Positions 42,927 through 52,706 of a stretch of 64,000 nt of DNA are shown here, piece by piece. This stretch comes from Flavobacterium tyrosinilyticum (GTDB lineage Bacteria > Bacteroidota > Bacteroidia > Flavobacteriales > Flavobacteriaceae), in NCBI RefSeq assembly GCF_023656565.1, contig NZ_JAMOKG010000001.1:1505383-1569382 (forward strand), given 5' to 3'. The position numbers and the translations under genes were made by a program. Below the pieces are notes generated by a model. The model was not told where the DNA came from. It ran no database searches and saw only the letters and a program-made list of their open reading frames with translations. Positions within the stretch are counted from its first letter, which is position 1, and each line of letters starts with the position of its first letter.

Positions 42927-44270
42927 ATGGAACAAAAAATAAATGAATTTATGGCTCTTGTTGAGTCAAAAAATCCAAACGAGCCAGAATTTCTTCAAGC
43001 AGTTAGAGAATTTGCAGAAACTGTAATTCCGTTTATATCTGAGCGTAAAAAATATGACGGAAAGAATATCCTTTTAAGAATCGCTGAACCAGAAAGATCA
43101 ATAATATTCAGAGTTCCGTGGGTAGACGATAAAGGGGAAATTATTGTGAATAGAGGTTTCAGAATTCAAATGAACTCTGCAATTGGACCTTACAAAGGAG
43201 GAATTAGATTTCATCACTCGGTAAACTTATCGGTTTTAAAATTCTTGGCATTTGAACAAGTATTTAAAAACAGTTTGACAACACTTCCGATGGGAGGTGG
43301 AAAAGGAGGTTCTGATTTTGATCCAGAAGGAAAATCTGATGCTGAAATTATGCGTTTCTGCCAGTCATTCATGACAGAATTATGCCGTCATATTGGTCCA
43401 GATCTTGACGTTCCAGCTGGAGATATTGGTGTTGGTGCACGTGAAATCGGTTACTTATTTGGTCAATATAAAAGAATTAGAAATGAATTTACAGGAGTTT
43501 TAACTGGAAAAGGTTTGGCTTACGGAGGTTCATTAATCAGACCAGAAGCTACAGGATATGGGGTAGTTTATTTTACAGATCAAATGCTTCGTACAATTGG
43601 TCACGAAATTAAAGGAAAAAGAGTTGCTATTTCTGGATTCGGAAATGTGGCTTGGGGTGTTGCTTTAAAAGTAAATGAACTAGGAGGTAAAGTAGTTACT
43701 ATTTCTGGACCTGATGGTTATATTTATGATGAAGAAGGTATCTCTGGAGAAAAAATCGAACATATGGTTGAGATGAGAGCTACTGGAGATAATAGAGCAG
43801 AAAGATATTTAGAGAAATATCCAAATGCTATTTTCCACAAAGGAAAAAGCCCTTGGGAAGTAAAAGTAGATATTGCTATTCCATGTGCTACTCAAAATGA
43901 ATTGAATGGTGATGATGCTAAGAAATTAATAGATAATGGCGTTTTATGTGTTACGGAAGCTGCCAATATGCCTTCTACTTTAGATGCTATTAAACTTTTC
44001 TTAGATAGTAAAGTGTTATTCGCGCCAGGAAAAGCTGCAAATGCTGGTGGAGTTGCTGCTTCAGGATTAGAAATGACTCAGAACTCAATTCGTTTAAACT
44101 GGACTAGTGAAGAGGTAGACTTGAGATTGAAAGAAATCATGATCGGAATTCATAACCAATGTAAAAAATACGGTGCAGAAGAAGACGGATATGTTAACTA
44201 CGTAAAAGGAGCTAATATTGCCGGATTTGTAAAAGTTGCCGATGCTATGCTTGCGCAAGGTGTAGTTTAA
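42927..44270 (+). CDS. gdhA: NADP-dependent glutamate dehydrogenase
   Basis: The 447-residue hexameric-type enzyme interconverts 2-oxoglutarate plus ammonium and glutamate. MNSAIGPYKGGIRFHHSVNLSVLKFLAFEQVFKNSLTTLPMGGGKGGSDFDPEGKSDAEIMRFCQSFM contains substrate lysines and the catalytic Lys, PAGDIGVGAREIGYLFGQYK the catalytic Asp, and ISGFGNVAWG the Rossmann motif. Length is typical of NADP-specific bacterial GDH. It is monocistronic and ends at a hairpin terminator. Confidence 0.96.
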   Translation: MEQKINEFMALVESKNPNEPEFLQAVREFAETVIPFISERKKYDGKNILLRIAEPERSIIFRVPWVDDKGEIIVNRGFRIQMNSAIGPYKGGIRFHHSVNLSVLKFLAFEQVFKNSLTTLPMGGGKGGSDFDPEGKSDAEIMRFCQSFMTELCRHIGPDLDVPAGDIGVGAREIGYLFGQYKRIRNEFTGVLTGKGLAYGGSLIRPEATGYGVVYFTDQMLRTIGHEIKGKRVAISGFGNVAWGVALKVNELGGKVVTISGPDGYIYDEEGISGEKIEHMVEMRATGDNRAERYLEKYPNAIFHKGKSPWEVKVDIAIPCATQNELNGDDAKKLIDNGVLCVTEAANMPSTLDAIKLFLDSKVLFAPGKAANAGGVAASGLEMTQNSIRLNWTSEEVDLRLKEIMIGIHNQCKKYGAEEDGYVNYVKGANIAGFVKVADAMLAQGVV

Positions 44271-44292
44271 GATTTAATTGCAATAATTAGAA

Positions 44293-44333
44293 TTACCCTC
44301 GTTATCTTAATAAGATATCGGGGGTATTTTATT
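44293..44333 (+). terminator. Terminator of gdhA
   Basis: CGTTATCTT pairs with AAGATATCG (one mismatch) within flanking TACCC/GGGGTA, followed by a T-rich run, about 25 bases after the stop. Confidence 0.75.
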
Positions 44334-44367
44334 TGTGCTAAAAATTAAATAAAAACCCGATTGTATT

Positions 44368-44375
44368 ATATTTGT
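44368..44375 (+). promoter_or_regulatory. -7 box of porZ
   Basis: TATATTTG matches TANNTTTG, with TTA at the -33 position 19 bases upstream. Its overlap with the TTG at 44372 argues against that codon as start. Confidence 0.55.
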
Positions 44376-44392
44376 CTATTCGAATACATTAT

Positions 44393-46678
44393 ATGATGAA
44401 AAAAGTATTTTTCTGCGGTTTGTTTTTACTTCTAATTCAGTTTTGCGAAGCGCAGAGCAAATTGTCTTGGCAGGGATATTTTTCATTTAATGAAGTAAAA
44501 GACATTTCAGAATCTGGAACAACTGTTTTTGCGGCTTCCGAAAACGCACTGTTTTCAAAAAATACAACAACAAATGTTCTTAAAACGACGACGACTGTTG
44601 ATGGACTTTCCGGTCAGACGATTTCGGCAGTTTATTACAGCGAAGCATCAAAAAAAACAATTATTGGCTATGAAAATGGTTTGATGATCTTGATTAATGA
44701 AGCCGATGGGAGTATTCTAAAAGTTGTAGATATAATTAATAAGCAATTGCCAGCAAATACTAAAAAAATCAATCATTTTATGGAAAATAATGGATTGATA
44801 TATGTTTCTTGCGATTTTGGAATTGTTCAATTTAATCTTAAAACGTCTCAATTTGGCGACACTTATTTTATTGGTGATAATGGGGCGGAAATAAGCGTAA
44901 AGCAAACCACAATGTTTAACGGATTTATTTTTGCAGCAACATCAAGCGGTATTAGAAAAGCAGACATTACAAATGCTAATCTTATAGATTATAGCCAATG
45001 GTCAACGGTTAATGGCGGAGATTGGTCAAGTGTTGAGGCTTTAGATTCAGAACTTATTGCAATAAATAGTACGGGGTATATTCATAGATTTAACTCCAAT
45101 ACTTTTGTGGGCTTTTTGCAGCTGCCTCAAGCGTCTGTTGATACGCGAGCGAAAAACCATAATTTATTTGTCACAACTGCCAATACAGTATACGTTTATA
45201 ATAATCAAATGGCGCTGAGTCGACAAATTACAAATTCTCAAGTTTTAGATAATACCTTGAATTTTAGTTGTGCAACTGCAGTTGGAAATCAGATTTTTAT
45301 TGGAACAAAAGAAAAAGGATTGTTTGCTTCTGCTTTAAATAATTCAACAGCTTTCGAAAACAGTACGCCTAGCGGTCCCGTGCGTAATGATATTTTTTCT
45401 ATAGATGCCGGTTCAAATGTTTTGTGGGCGGTTTATGGAGATTATGATGCGGTGTATAATCCATACCCTTTGGATAGCTACGGTATTAGTCGATTTAATG
45501 CTTCGGGATGGTTAAACATTCCATATTCTGATGTTTATGATGCCAAATCAATAACGAGAATCTATATAAATCCTAATAACGAAAAACAGGTGTATGCCGG
45601 TTCTTTTTTCTCTGGATTATTGAAAATTGAAAACGATATTCCAACTCATTTATATAATGAAAAAAATAGTGGTTTAGAGTCACTTAAAACAGCATCGCCA
45701 GATTATGTAGATGTCCGAATCAATGCAACGGCTTTTGATAAATCTGGAAATCTTTGGGTGACCAATAGCAGAATCAATAATGGATTGAAAGTTTTAAAAA
45801 CAAATGGACAATGGGGTAGTTATTCGATGACTTCCATATCAGATGATGTGGGAGAAGATAATTATTCAAGTATAGTGGTAGATCGCAACAATGTAAAATG
45901 GATTGGAACTTATAAAAATGGAGTTGTAGGATTTAATGAAGCTACCAATACCTTCAAAAAAATGACTTTTGGAACCGATGCTGGAAATCTACCAATTGCC
46001 GATGTTAGAGCAATAGCTTTAGATACAAAAAATCAGCTTTGGATAGGAACAACAAAGGGTTTGAGAGTTCTTTCTAATGTTTCTAGTTTTCAAACAGATA
46101 GTCAGTTAAAAGCAAATTCAATTATTATAACCGAAGACGATTTGGCTCAAGAGTTGTTATACGAACAGTTTGTAACTTCCATAGCGGTAGATGGCGCAAA
46201 TAATAAATGGATTGGAACGGCAGATTCTGGAATATTTATGGTTTCGCCAAATGGCCAAGAAACAAAATATCATTTTACAATAAACAATTCGCCTTTGCCA
46301 AGTAATTATATAAATGATGTCAAGATAAATGCTAAAACGGGAGAAGTTTTTATTGCAACCGACAAAGGATTGGTTTCGTTTGGCGGAATTGCAACAGGGG
46401 CAAATGACGATTTAATCAATGTGTATGTTTATCCAAATCCTGTACGTCCTACTTATTCGGGAACCGTTAAAGTGGCGGGATTAATTGATAAGGCTAATGT
46501 AAAAATCACAGATATAGAAGGAAATTTAGTTTATGAAGTGACTTCTTCTGGCGGAACAATCGAATGGGACACAACTGCTTTTGGCAAATATAAAGTAGCA
46601 TCTGGTGTTTACATGGTTTTTATTTCTGCAGAAGATGGTGGAGAAACTAAAGTTAAGAAAGTGATGATTATACGATAA
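44393..46678 (+). CDS. porZ: Type IX secretion system protein PorZ
   Basis: The 761-residue protein has a signal peptide (MMKKVFFCGLFLLLIQFCEAQS), two seven-bladed beta-propeller-like regions (repeats such as NLWVTNSR, NVKWIGTYKNGVVGFNE, QLWIGTTKGLRVLS, NKWIGTADSGIFM) and a C-terminal T9SS sorting-like domain (VYVYPNPVRP to GVYMVFISAEDGGETKVKKVMIIR). PorZ is part of the T9SS attachment complex that handles cargo and A-LPS at the cell surface. recO follows after 111 bases. The start at 44393 follows the -7 box by 17 bases. Confidence 0.88.
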   Translation: MMKKVFFCGLFLLLIQFCEAQSKLSWQGYFSFNEVKDISESGTTVFAASENALFSKNTTTNVLKTTTTVDGLSGQTISAVYYSEASKKTIIGYENGLMILINEADGSILKVVDIINKQLPANTKKINHFMENNGLIYVSCDFGIVQFNLKTSQFGDTYFIGDNGAEISVKQTTMFNGFIFAATSSGIRKADITNANLIDYSQWSTVNGGDWSSVEALDSELIAINSTGYIHRFNSNTFVGFLQLPQASVDTRAKNHNLFVTTANTVYVYNNQMALSRQITNSQVLDNTLNFSCATAVGNQIFIGTKEKGLFASALNNSTAFENSTPSGPVRNDIFSIDAGSNVLWAVYGDYDAVYNPYPLDSYGISRFNASGWLNIPYSDVYDAKSITRIYINPNNEKQVYAGSFFSGLLKIENDIPTHLYNEKNSGLESLKTASPDYVDVRINATAFDKSGNLWVTNSRINNGLKVLKTNGQWGSYSMTSISDDVGEDNYSSIVVDRNNVKWIGTYKNGVVGFNEATNTFKKMTFGTDAGNLPIADVRAIALDTKNQLWIGTTKGLRVLSNVSSFQTDSQLKANSIIITEDDLAQELLYEQFVTSIAVDGANNKWIGTADSGIFMVSPNGQETKYHFTINNSPLPSNYINDVKINAKTGEVFIATDKGLVSFGGIATGANDDLINVYVYPNPVRPTYSGTVKVAGLIDKANVKITDIEGNLVYEVTSSGGTIEWDTTAFGKYKVASGVYMVFISAEDGGETKVKKVMIIR

Positions 46679-46789
46679 GATCAGTGTTCAGTGCCCAGTA
46701 TTCAGTGTTCAGTCTTTTTTAGTTTTCAGCTTATCTTCAATTTCATAAACCTGAAACCTGAAACAAAAAAACAAAAAAAACAAAAATTT

Positions 46790-47503
46790 GTGCTCGTCAA
46801 AACAAAAGCCATAGTAATTTCGTCTTTAAAATTCCAAGAGAAAAGCTTGATTGTAAAATGCTTTACACTTTCTAGCGGACTAAAATCTTATTTTGTGCGT
46901 GACGCTTTTTCGAGTAGGAAAGCAAGTCAGAAAATTGCTTATTTTCAGCCTTTTTCGATTTTAGAAATTGAAGCTGTTCATAAGAATAAAGGAACTTTAG
47001 AGAATTTTAAAGAAATAAAAAGCGCTGTTCCGTTTCAGACTATTCATACTGATATTGTAAAAAGTACAATGGTGATGTTTTTGTCCGAAATGCTTCATTA
47101 TTCTATTCAAGAAGAAGAGAAAAACGAACAGCTTTTCCTTTTTTTAGAAGCTGCACTGACGTGGCTGGATCATCATAATGAAATTTCTAATTTTCATTTA
47201 ATTCTGCTTTTAGAAATCACAAAATATCTCGGTTTTTATCCTGATATTTCTGAAATTGATTTGCCTTTTTTTGAAATGAATGAAGGTGTCTTTACACTTT
47301 TTCAAAAAGGAAATGTACTTTCAGAACACGAGACCAATCTGTTTAAGAAGCTATTGGAATTAAAATTTGATAACGATCAAAAAGTCTTTCATGTTTTAGA
47401 AAGGCAGATTCTTCTGAAGATTTTAATTGATTATTACAGTCTGCATTTGGAAGGTTTTAAAAGACCGAAATCTTTGGACATTTTAAAAGAGGTTTTTTCT
47501 TGA
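46790..47503 (+). CDS. recO: DNA repair protein RecO (GTG start)
   Basis: The 237-residue protein loads RecA with RecF/R and anneals strands. It begins VLVKTKAIVISSLKFQEKSLIVKCFTLSSGLKSYFVRDAF, the RecO OB fold, and has a helical C-terminal domain. The long upstream frame from 46691 lacks family similarity; GTG at 46790 behind an A-rich leader is the natural start. The zinc-finger cysteines of other RecO proteins are absent, as in many Bacteroidetes. It ends at a strong bidirectional terminator. Confidence 0.9.
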   Translation: MLVKTKAIVISSLKFQEKSLIVKCFTLSSGLKSYFVRDAFSSRKASQKIAYFQPFSILEIEAVHKNKGTLENFKEIKSAVPFQTIHTDIVKSTMVMFLSEMLHYSIQEEEKNEQLFLFLEAALTWLDHHNEISNFHLILLLEITKYLGFYPDISEIDLPFFEMNEGVFTLFQKGNVLSEHETNLFKKLLELKFDNDQKVFHVLERQILLKILIDYYSLHLEGFKRPKSLDILKEVFS

Positions 47504-47533
47504 GAGTATGTTTTCTTTAAATTGTATAAAAAC

Positions 47534-47564
47534 AAAAAGGATCGAGTTAAACTCGATCCTTTTT
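47534..47564. terminator. Bidirectional terminator between recO and the T9SS cargo gene
   Basis: The 14-bp stem AAAAAGGATCGAGT (47534-47547) pairs exactly with 47551-47564, flanked by A and T runs. Confidence 0.88.
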
Positions 47565-47585
47565 GTTTTAGGTTGCTTAACCTTA

Positions 47586-48359
47586 TTATTTGATGAATTT
47601 AACTGAAGTGCCTAAGTCGTTTAATTTTAATAAATAAACTCCGTTTGGTAATCCAGAAATTGCAATAGTTTCAGATGAGTTATTGTTGACTCTTTTTACT
47701 GCTTTACCATCGATAGAGTAAATTACATAAGAAGAATTTTTAAAATCATTGCTTAATTTTATTTCATCTTTAGACATAGATGCAATAGGGTTGGTTTTTT
47801 TATCAAAATCAACAGTGCCTAACGTGCCTTTTTTTGCTACTATCACATTGTCAAAATAAATTGAAGCATCAGCATACATAGATGAAGCTGTAAAATATGT
47901 AGCTAAAGTTGCTGATGTTGCACCTGGAAAGAATTGTGCTTTAAAATCATATGTGATTGTCTTCCAAACTCCAAACTCCTTATTTACTAGTGGAGCCATC
48001 GGAGCATCAAGATAGACAGAACCATTTGAAGAAACCTTTGTAATTTCATATGACAGACTTCCTATATTAAGAGGGGATGCTGGGCCTGGAATATAATAGT
48101 CAAATTGTAAAGTGTAATCAACACCTTCGGATACAGCAAATTCTTGTTTTAATTGTATATTTCCTGATACTGTTGTGGCTTTTAAACTTGAAGTTCCAAC
48201 GTTTTTAATTGTTTCTTCTTTTGATGTAGCTCCGTAAATTATGGTCCATGAATCAGGAGCGTCAGCGGTAAATTGTTCAAAACTACCGTTTTGTAGAAGA
48301 TTCTGGCTTTTTGCAAAACTTACTGTAAGTAAGCATAAGATAAGTAATTTTGTTCTCAT
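47586..48359 (-). CDS. Secreted carbohydrate-binding-like protein with T9SS type A sorting domain
   Basis: The 257-residue protein has a signal peptide (MRTKLLILCLLTVSFAKSQ), a CBM4/9-like beta-sandwich beginning NLLQNGSFEQFTADAPDSWTI, and a C-terminal sorting signal with SSYVIYSIDGKAVKRV and GLPNGVYLLKLND. It should be exported by T9SS, for which PorZ is encoded nearby. The ligand is unknown and no catalytic domain is present. A Met two codons upstream (48365) is an alternative start. Confidence 0.82.
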   Translation of the reverse strand: MRTKLLILCLLTVSFAKSQNLLQNGSFEQFTADAPDSWTIIYGATSKEETIKNVGTSSLKATTVSGNIQLKQEFAVSEGVDYTLQFDYYIPGPASPLNIGSLSYEITKVSSNGSVYLDAPMAPLVNKEFGVWKTITYDFKAQFFPGATSATLATYFTASSMYADASIYFDNVIVAKKGTLGTVDFDKKTNPIASMSKDEIKLSNDFKNSSYVIYSIDGKAVKRVNNNSSETIAISGLPNGVYLLKLNDLGTSVKFIK

Positions 48360-48659
48360 ACACATTTTTTAAAGTTGGGTATAAAACTACAATTATTAAT
48401 CTTACAATTCCTAATAATAGATTTCGATATGTTAAAATTTAACAAAAAATCATCACTGTAAACTGTAATGCTGTTAATCTTTTAGAAAAGTGTATTTGAA
48501 TTAAGAAATGTTGAAAAAAAGCGCTCTTAATTTCTTGTTTTGATAATGATTTCTTTTTTACTCTTAAAAATTGTCTTAAAAGTGCCAACTTTTGGCTTTA
48601 GATATTCTACTTCTGACTTAAATTTACTACTTTCGCACCTCGTTTAAGAAAAGGATAAA

Positions 48660-51600
48660 ATGAGTACAAAATTTACTGAATACAAAGGACTTGACTTGCC
48701 AACTGTAGCGTCTGAAGTTCTTGATTTTTGGAAGAAAGAAAATATATTTGAAAAGAGTGTAACAACTCGCGAAGGTGCTGAGCCTTTCGTATTTTTTGAA
48801 GGTCCGCCTTCAGCAAACGGATTACCTGGTATTCACCACGTAATGGCACGTGCGATTAAAGATATTTTTTGCAGATATAAAACTCAAAAAGGTTTTCAAG
48901 TAAAAAGAAAAGCTGGATGGGATACTCACGGTTTGCCTGTTGAATTGGGTACCGAAAAAGAATTAGGAATTACAAAAGAAGATATTGGTAAAACCATTTC
49001 GATCGAAGAATATAACGAAGCGTGTAAAAAAACCGTTATGCGTTATACCGACGTATGGAATGATTTGACCGAAAAAATGGGGTATTGGGTTGATATGGAA
49101 GATCCGTATGTGACTTATAAACCAAAATATATGGAATCGGTTTGGTGGCTTTTGAAACAGATCTACGATAAAGGTTTGTTGTACAAAGGATACACAATTC
49201 AGCCGTATTCTCCAAAAGCAGGAACAGGATTGTCTTCTCACGAGGTAAACCAGCCAGGAGCTTACCGTGATGTTACTGATACTACAATTGTAGCGCAGTT
49301 TAAAACATTGCCAGAAACATTACCTTCATTCTTGCAAGGTTTTGGAGATATTCACATTTTAGCTTGGACGACAACTCCTTGGACACTTCCATCAAATACA
49401 GCGTTGACAGTTGGGCCAAAAATCGATTATGTTTTAGTAAAAACATTCAATCAATATACTTTTGAGCCAATCAATGTTATTTTAGCTAAAAACTTAGTTG
49501 GAAAACAATTCGGGAAAGGGTTTTTCTTAAGTGAAGATGATGCTGATTTTGACAATGTGAAAAACGGTGACAAAAAATTGCCGTACAAAATTTTAGCAGA
49601 AGCAAAAGGAGCAGATTTAGTAGAAATCCGTTACGAGCAATTATTGCCTTACGTATTGCCTTATGAAAATGCTGAAAACGCATTTAGAGTAATCGCAGGT
49701 GATTTCGTTACAACTGAAGATGGAACAGGAATTGTGCATACAGCTCCTACTTTTGGCGCAGATGATGCTAAAGTAGCAAAAGAAGCAAAACCAGAAGTGC
49801 CACCAATGTTGGTTTTAGACGAAAACGGAACTCCAGTTCCATTAGTAGATTTACAAGGAAGATTTACTTCTCATGTAGGTGATTTGGCTGGTAAATATGT
49901 TAAAAATGAATATTACGATGCGGGACAAGCTCCAGAGAAATCTGTAGATGTTGAAATCGCTATTCGTTTAAAAGAAGAAAACAAAGCTTTTAAAGTTGAA
50001 AAATACGTGCACAGTTATCCACACAGCTGGAGAACAGACGAGCCGTTATTATACTATCCTCTAGATTCATGGTTCATAAAAGTAACCGATGTAAAAGATA
50101 GAATGTTCGACCTGAACGAAACTATCAATTGGAAACCTAAATCTACTGGTGAAGGACGTTTTGGAAATTGGCTTAAAAATGCCAACGATTGGAACTTATC
50201 TCGTTCTAGATATTGGGGAATTCCGTTGCCAATTTGGAGAACAGAAGATAAAACAGAAGAAGTTATTATCGGTTCTGTTGAAGAATTGTACAATGCAATC
50301 GAAAAATCGATCGAAGCAGGTTTCCAAAAAGAAAATCCGTTTAAAGGATTTGAAATCGGAAACATGTCTGAGTCAAATTATGATTTAATCGATTTGCATA
50401 AAAATGTTGTTGATGGACTTACTTTAGTTTCAGCTTCTGGAAAACCAATGAAGCGCGAAAGTGATCTAATCGACGTTTGGTTCGATTCTGGAGCAATGCC
50501 GTATGCGCAATGGCATTATCCTTTTGAAAACAAAGAAAAAATTGATGGCAACAAAGATTTTCCAGCAAATTTCATTGCGGAAGGAGTAGATCAGACTCGT
50601 GGATGGTTTTATACTTTGCATGCAATCGGAACTTTGGTTTTTGATAAAATAGCCTACAAAAACGTAGTTTCAAACGGTTTGGTTTTGGATAAAAATGGAA
50701 TTAAAATGTCTAAGAGTAAAGGAAATACTATAGACCCATTTAAAACCATTGCAGAAAACGGTCCAGATGCTACACGTTGGTATATGATTATGAATGCAAA
50801 TCCGTGGGATAACTTGAAGTTTGACCTTGAAGGAATTGCTGAGGTTAAACGTAAATTCTTCGGAACACTTTACAATACCTATTCATTCTTCTCATTATAT
50901 GCAAACATCGACGGATTTAAATATGAAGAAGCCGAAATTCCGTTAAACGAAAGGCCAGAAATCGATCAATGGATTATTTCTGAATTACATTCGTTAATCA
51001 AATTTGTAGACGAATGCTACGAAGATTATGAGCCAACAAAAGCGACAAGAGCAATTTCTGACTTCGTTCAGGAAAACTTAAGCAACTGGTACGTTCGTTT
51101 ATGCCGTCGTCGTTTCTGGAAAGGGGAATATGCAAAGGATAAAATTGCAGCTTACCAAACGCTTTATACTTGTTTGCTTACAATCAGTAAACTAAGCGCT
51201 CCAGTAGCTCCATTTTTTATGGATAAATTATACCGTGATTTAACAACTTTGACGGGAACTGAGGATTTTGCTAGTGTTCACTTGGCTGAATTCCCAAAAT
51301 TTGTCGAAAACTTTGTTAATAAAACGTTGGAAAGCAAAATGCAGAAGGCGCAAACGATCTCATCTTTGGTTTTATCACTACGTAAAAAAGAGATGATTAA
51401 AGTTCGTCAACCTCTGCAAAAGGTAATGATTCCAGTACTTGACGAGAATCAGCGTGCTGAAATCGAAGCAATTTCTGACCTTGTAAAAGCCGAAGTAAAT
51501 GTTAAAGAAATCGAACTTTTAGACGATGCTTCTGGTATTTTGGTTAAGCAGATTAAGCCTAATTTTAAAGCTCTTGGGCCGCGTTTTGGTAAAGACATGG

Positions 51601-52061
51601 GCTTGATTTCTAAGGAGATACAAGGTTTTTCTGCAGATCAGATCAATCAGCTGGACAAGCAAGGAACGCTAGATATTGTTATTGCAGGAAATAGTGTAAC
51701 TTTATCATTAGAAGATGTGGAAATTACATCACAAGATATCGAAGGATGGTTGGTTGCTAATTCAAACGGAATAACAGTTGCGCTTGATATTACTCTTACC
51801 GAAGAATTAAAAAATGAAGGTATCGCTAGAGAGTTAGTAAATAGAATACAAAACATTCGTAAAGATTCAGGATTTGAAGTTACGGATAAGATTAAAGTAC
51901 AAATAAAAAGAAACGGTATTTTAGAAGATGCGGTTTCAAAAAATGAAGACTATATTAAGTCTGAAACATTAACAGACGAACTGGTTTTTGCTGACACGTT
52001 AGAAAACGGCACAGAAATTGAGTTTGATGATATTAGAACCATTATATTAATTTCAAAATAG
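48660..52061 (+). CDS. ileS: Isoleucyl-tRNA synthetase, eukaryote-like class, with GIHH instead of HxGH
   Basis: The 1133-residue class I synthetase charges tRNA-Ile. FEGPPSANGLPGIHHVMAR (residues 46-64) aligns with the HIGH region, but the four residues read G57-I-H-H60 rather than HxGH. RYKTQKGFQVKRKAGWDTHGLPVELGTEKELGI is typical of the eukaryote-like (type 2) class linked to mupirocin resistance. An editing insert follows, KMSKS is intact at 682-686, and a long C-terminal tRNA-binding region ends the protein. A dksA-like gene follows after 6 bases. The symbol and enzyme identity are certain; the altered signature is the unusual point. Confidence 0.97.
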   Translation: MSTKFTEYKGLDLPTVASEVLDFWKKENIFEKSVTTREGAEPFVFFEGPPSANGLPGIHHVMARAIKDIFCRYKTQKGFQVKRKAGWDTHGLPVELGTEKELGITKEDIGKTISIEEYNEACKKTVMRYTDVWNDLTEKMGYWVDMEDPYVTYKPKYMESVWWLLKQIYDKGLLYKGYTIQPYSPKAGTGLSSHEVNQPGAYRDVTDTTIVAQFKTLPETLPSFLQGFGDIHILAWTTTPWTLPSNTALTVGPKIDYVLVKTFNQYTFEPINVILAKNLVGKQFGKGFFLSEDDADFDNVKNGDKKLPYKILAEAKGADLVEIRYEQLLPYVLPYENAENAFRVIAGDFVTTEDGTGIVHTAPTFGADDAKVAKEAKPEVPPMLVLDENGTPVPLVDLQGRFTSHVGDLAGKYVKNEYYDAGQAPEKSVDVEIAIRLKEENKAFKVEKYVHSYPHSWRTDEPLLYYPLDSWFIKVTDVKDRMFDLNETINWKPKSTGEGRFGNWLKNANDWNLSRSRYWGIPLPIWRTEDKTEEVIIGSVEELYNAIEKSIEAGFQKENPFKGFEIGNMSESNYDLIDLHKNVVDGLTLVSASGKPMKRESDLIDVWFDSGAMPYAQWHYPFENKEKIDGNKDFPANFIAEGVDQTRGWFYTLHAIGTLVFDKIAYKNVVSNGLVLDKNGIKMSKSKGNTIDPFKTIAENGPDATRWYMIMNANPWDNLKFDLEGIAEVKRKFFGTLYNTYSFFSLYANIDGFKYEEAEIPLNERPEIDQWIISELHSLIKFVDECYEDYEPTKATRAISDFVQENLSNWYVRLCRRRFWKGEYAKDKIAAYQTLYTCLLTISKLSAPVAPFFMDKLYRDLTTLTGTEDFASVHLAEFPKFVENFVNKTLESKMQKAQTISSLVLSLRKKEMIKVRQPLQKVMIPVLDENQRAEIEAISDLVKAEVNVKEIELLDDASGILVKQIKPNFKALGPRFGKDMGLISKEIQGFSADQINQLDKQGTLDIVIAGNSVTLSLEDVEITSQDIEGWLVANSNGITVALDITLTEELKNEGIARELVNRIQNIRKDSGFEVTDKIKVQIKRNGILEDAVSKNEDYIKSETLTDELVFADTLENGTEIEFDDIRTIILISK

Positions 52062-52067
52062 TAGAAA

Positions 52068-52448
52068 ATGATAGATGAAATTACAAGATACTCTGATGCA
52101 GATTTAGCAGAGTTCAAAGAAATAATCCAAGCAAAAATTAAAAAAGCACAAGAAGATCTTGATTTGATCAAAAGTGCCTATATGAACGATTTGAATAACG
52201 GTACCGACGATACTTCTCCAACTTTTAAAGCTTTTGAAGAAGGAAGTGAGACCATGTCTAAAGAAGCAAACTCTCAGTTGGCTATCAGACAAGAGAAATT
52301 CATTCGTGACTTAAAAAATGCTTTATTCCGTGTAGAAAACAAAACTTACGGTATCTGCAAAGTAACAGGTAAATTAATTAGCAAAGAAAGGCTTAAAATC
52401 GTTCCTCATGCAACAATGAGTATCGAAGCTAAAAACTTGCAAAGATAA
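52068..52448 (+). CDS. DksA/TraR-family protein lacking most zinc cysteines
   Basis: The 126-residue protein has the coiled-coil N-terminus (DADLAEFKEIIQAKIKKAQEDLDLI) and the C-terminal finger region YGICKVTGKLISKERLKIVPHATMS. In canonical DksA this holds four Cys; here only the first remains, the others being Thr, Ser and Ala. Such forms occur in Bacteroidetes. The protein probably binds the RNA polymerase secondary channel and tunes transcription. It lies 6 bases after ileS, so it is co-transcribed with it. Confidence 0.88.
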   Translation: MIDEITRYSDADLAEFKEIIQAKIKKAQEDLDLIKSAYMNDLNNGTDDTSPTFKAFEEGSETMSKEANSQLAIRQEKFIRDLKNALFRVENKTYGICKVTGKLISKERLKIVPHATMSIEAKNLQR

Positions 52449-52471
52449 GATTGCGTAGAACTACGTAAGAG

Positions 52472-52503
52472 AAAAAGCGCTCCTTTAAGGGGCGCTTTTT
52501 TTG
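52472..52503 (+). terminator. Terminator of ileS-dksA-like operon
   Basis: AAAAAGCGC-TCC pairs with GG-GCGCTTTTT around a short loop (52472-52500), with a T run, about 25 bases after the stop. Confidence 0.85.
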
Positions 52504-52656
52504 TTTAACATTTAGCTATGAGTGTGTTTATTGCTTAGTTTGTTCTTTGAAAGAAATTATCTATAATTATTCAAAATAATTTCAAAGAGAAGGTGTTCGT
52601 TTTTGTAAGAACTATTTTGTTTGGATTCTTTTTGGTTTTTAGTCTGCTTTTTAAAT

Positions 52657-52685
52657 AAAAAAACCGCCTTTAAGGACGGTTTTTT
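52657..52685 (-). terminator. Terminator of the Roadblock-like gene pair
   Basis: AAAACCG/CGGTTTT with an inner CCTT/AAGG stem, followed by T on the minus strand, 20 bases past the stop at 52707. Confidence 0.75.
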
Positions 52686-52706
52686 CAGTGTATATGTTTA
52701 AGAAAG

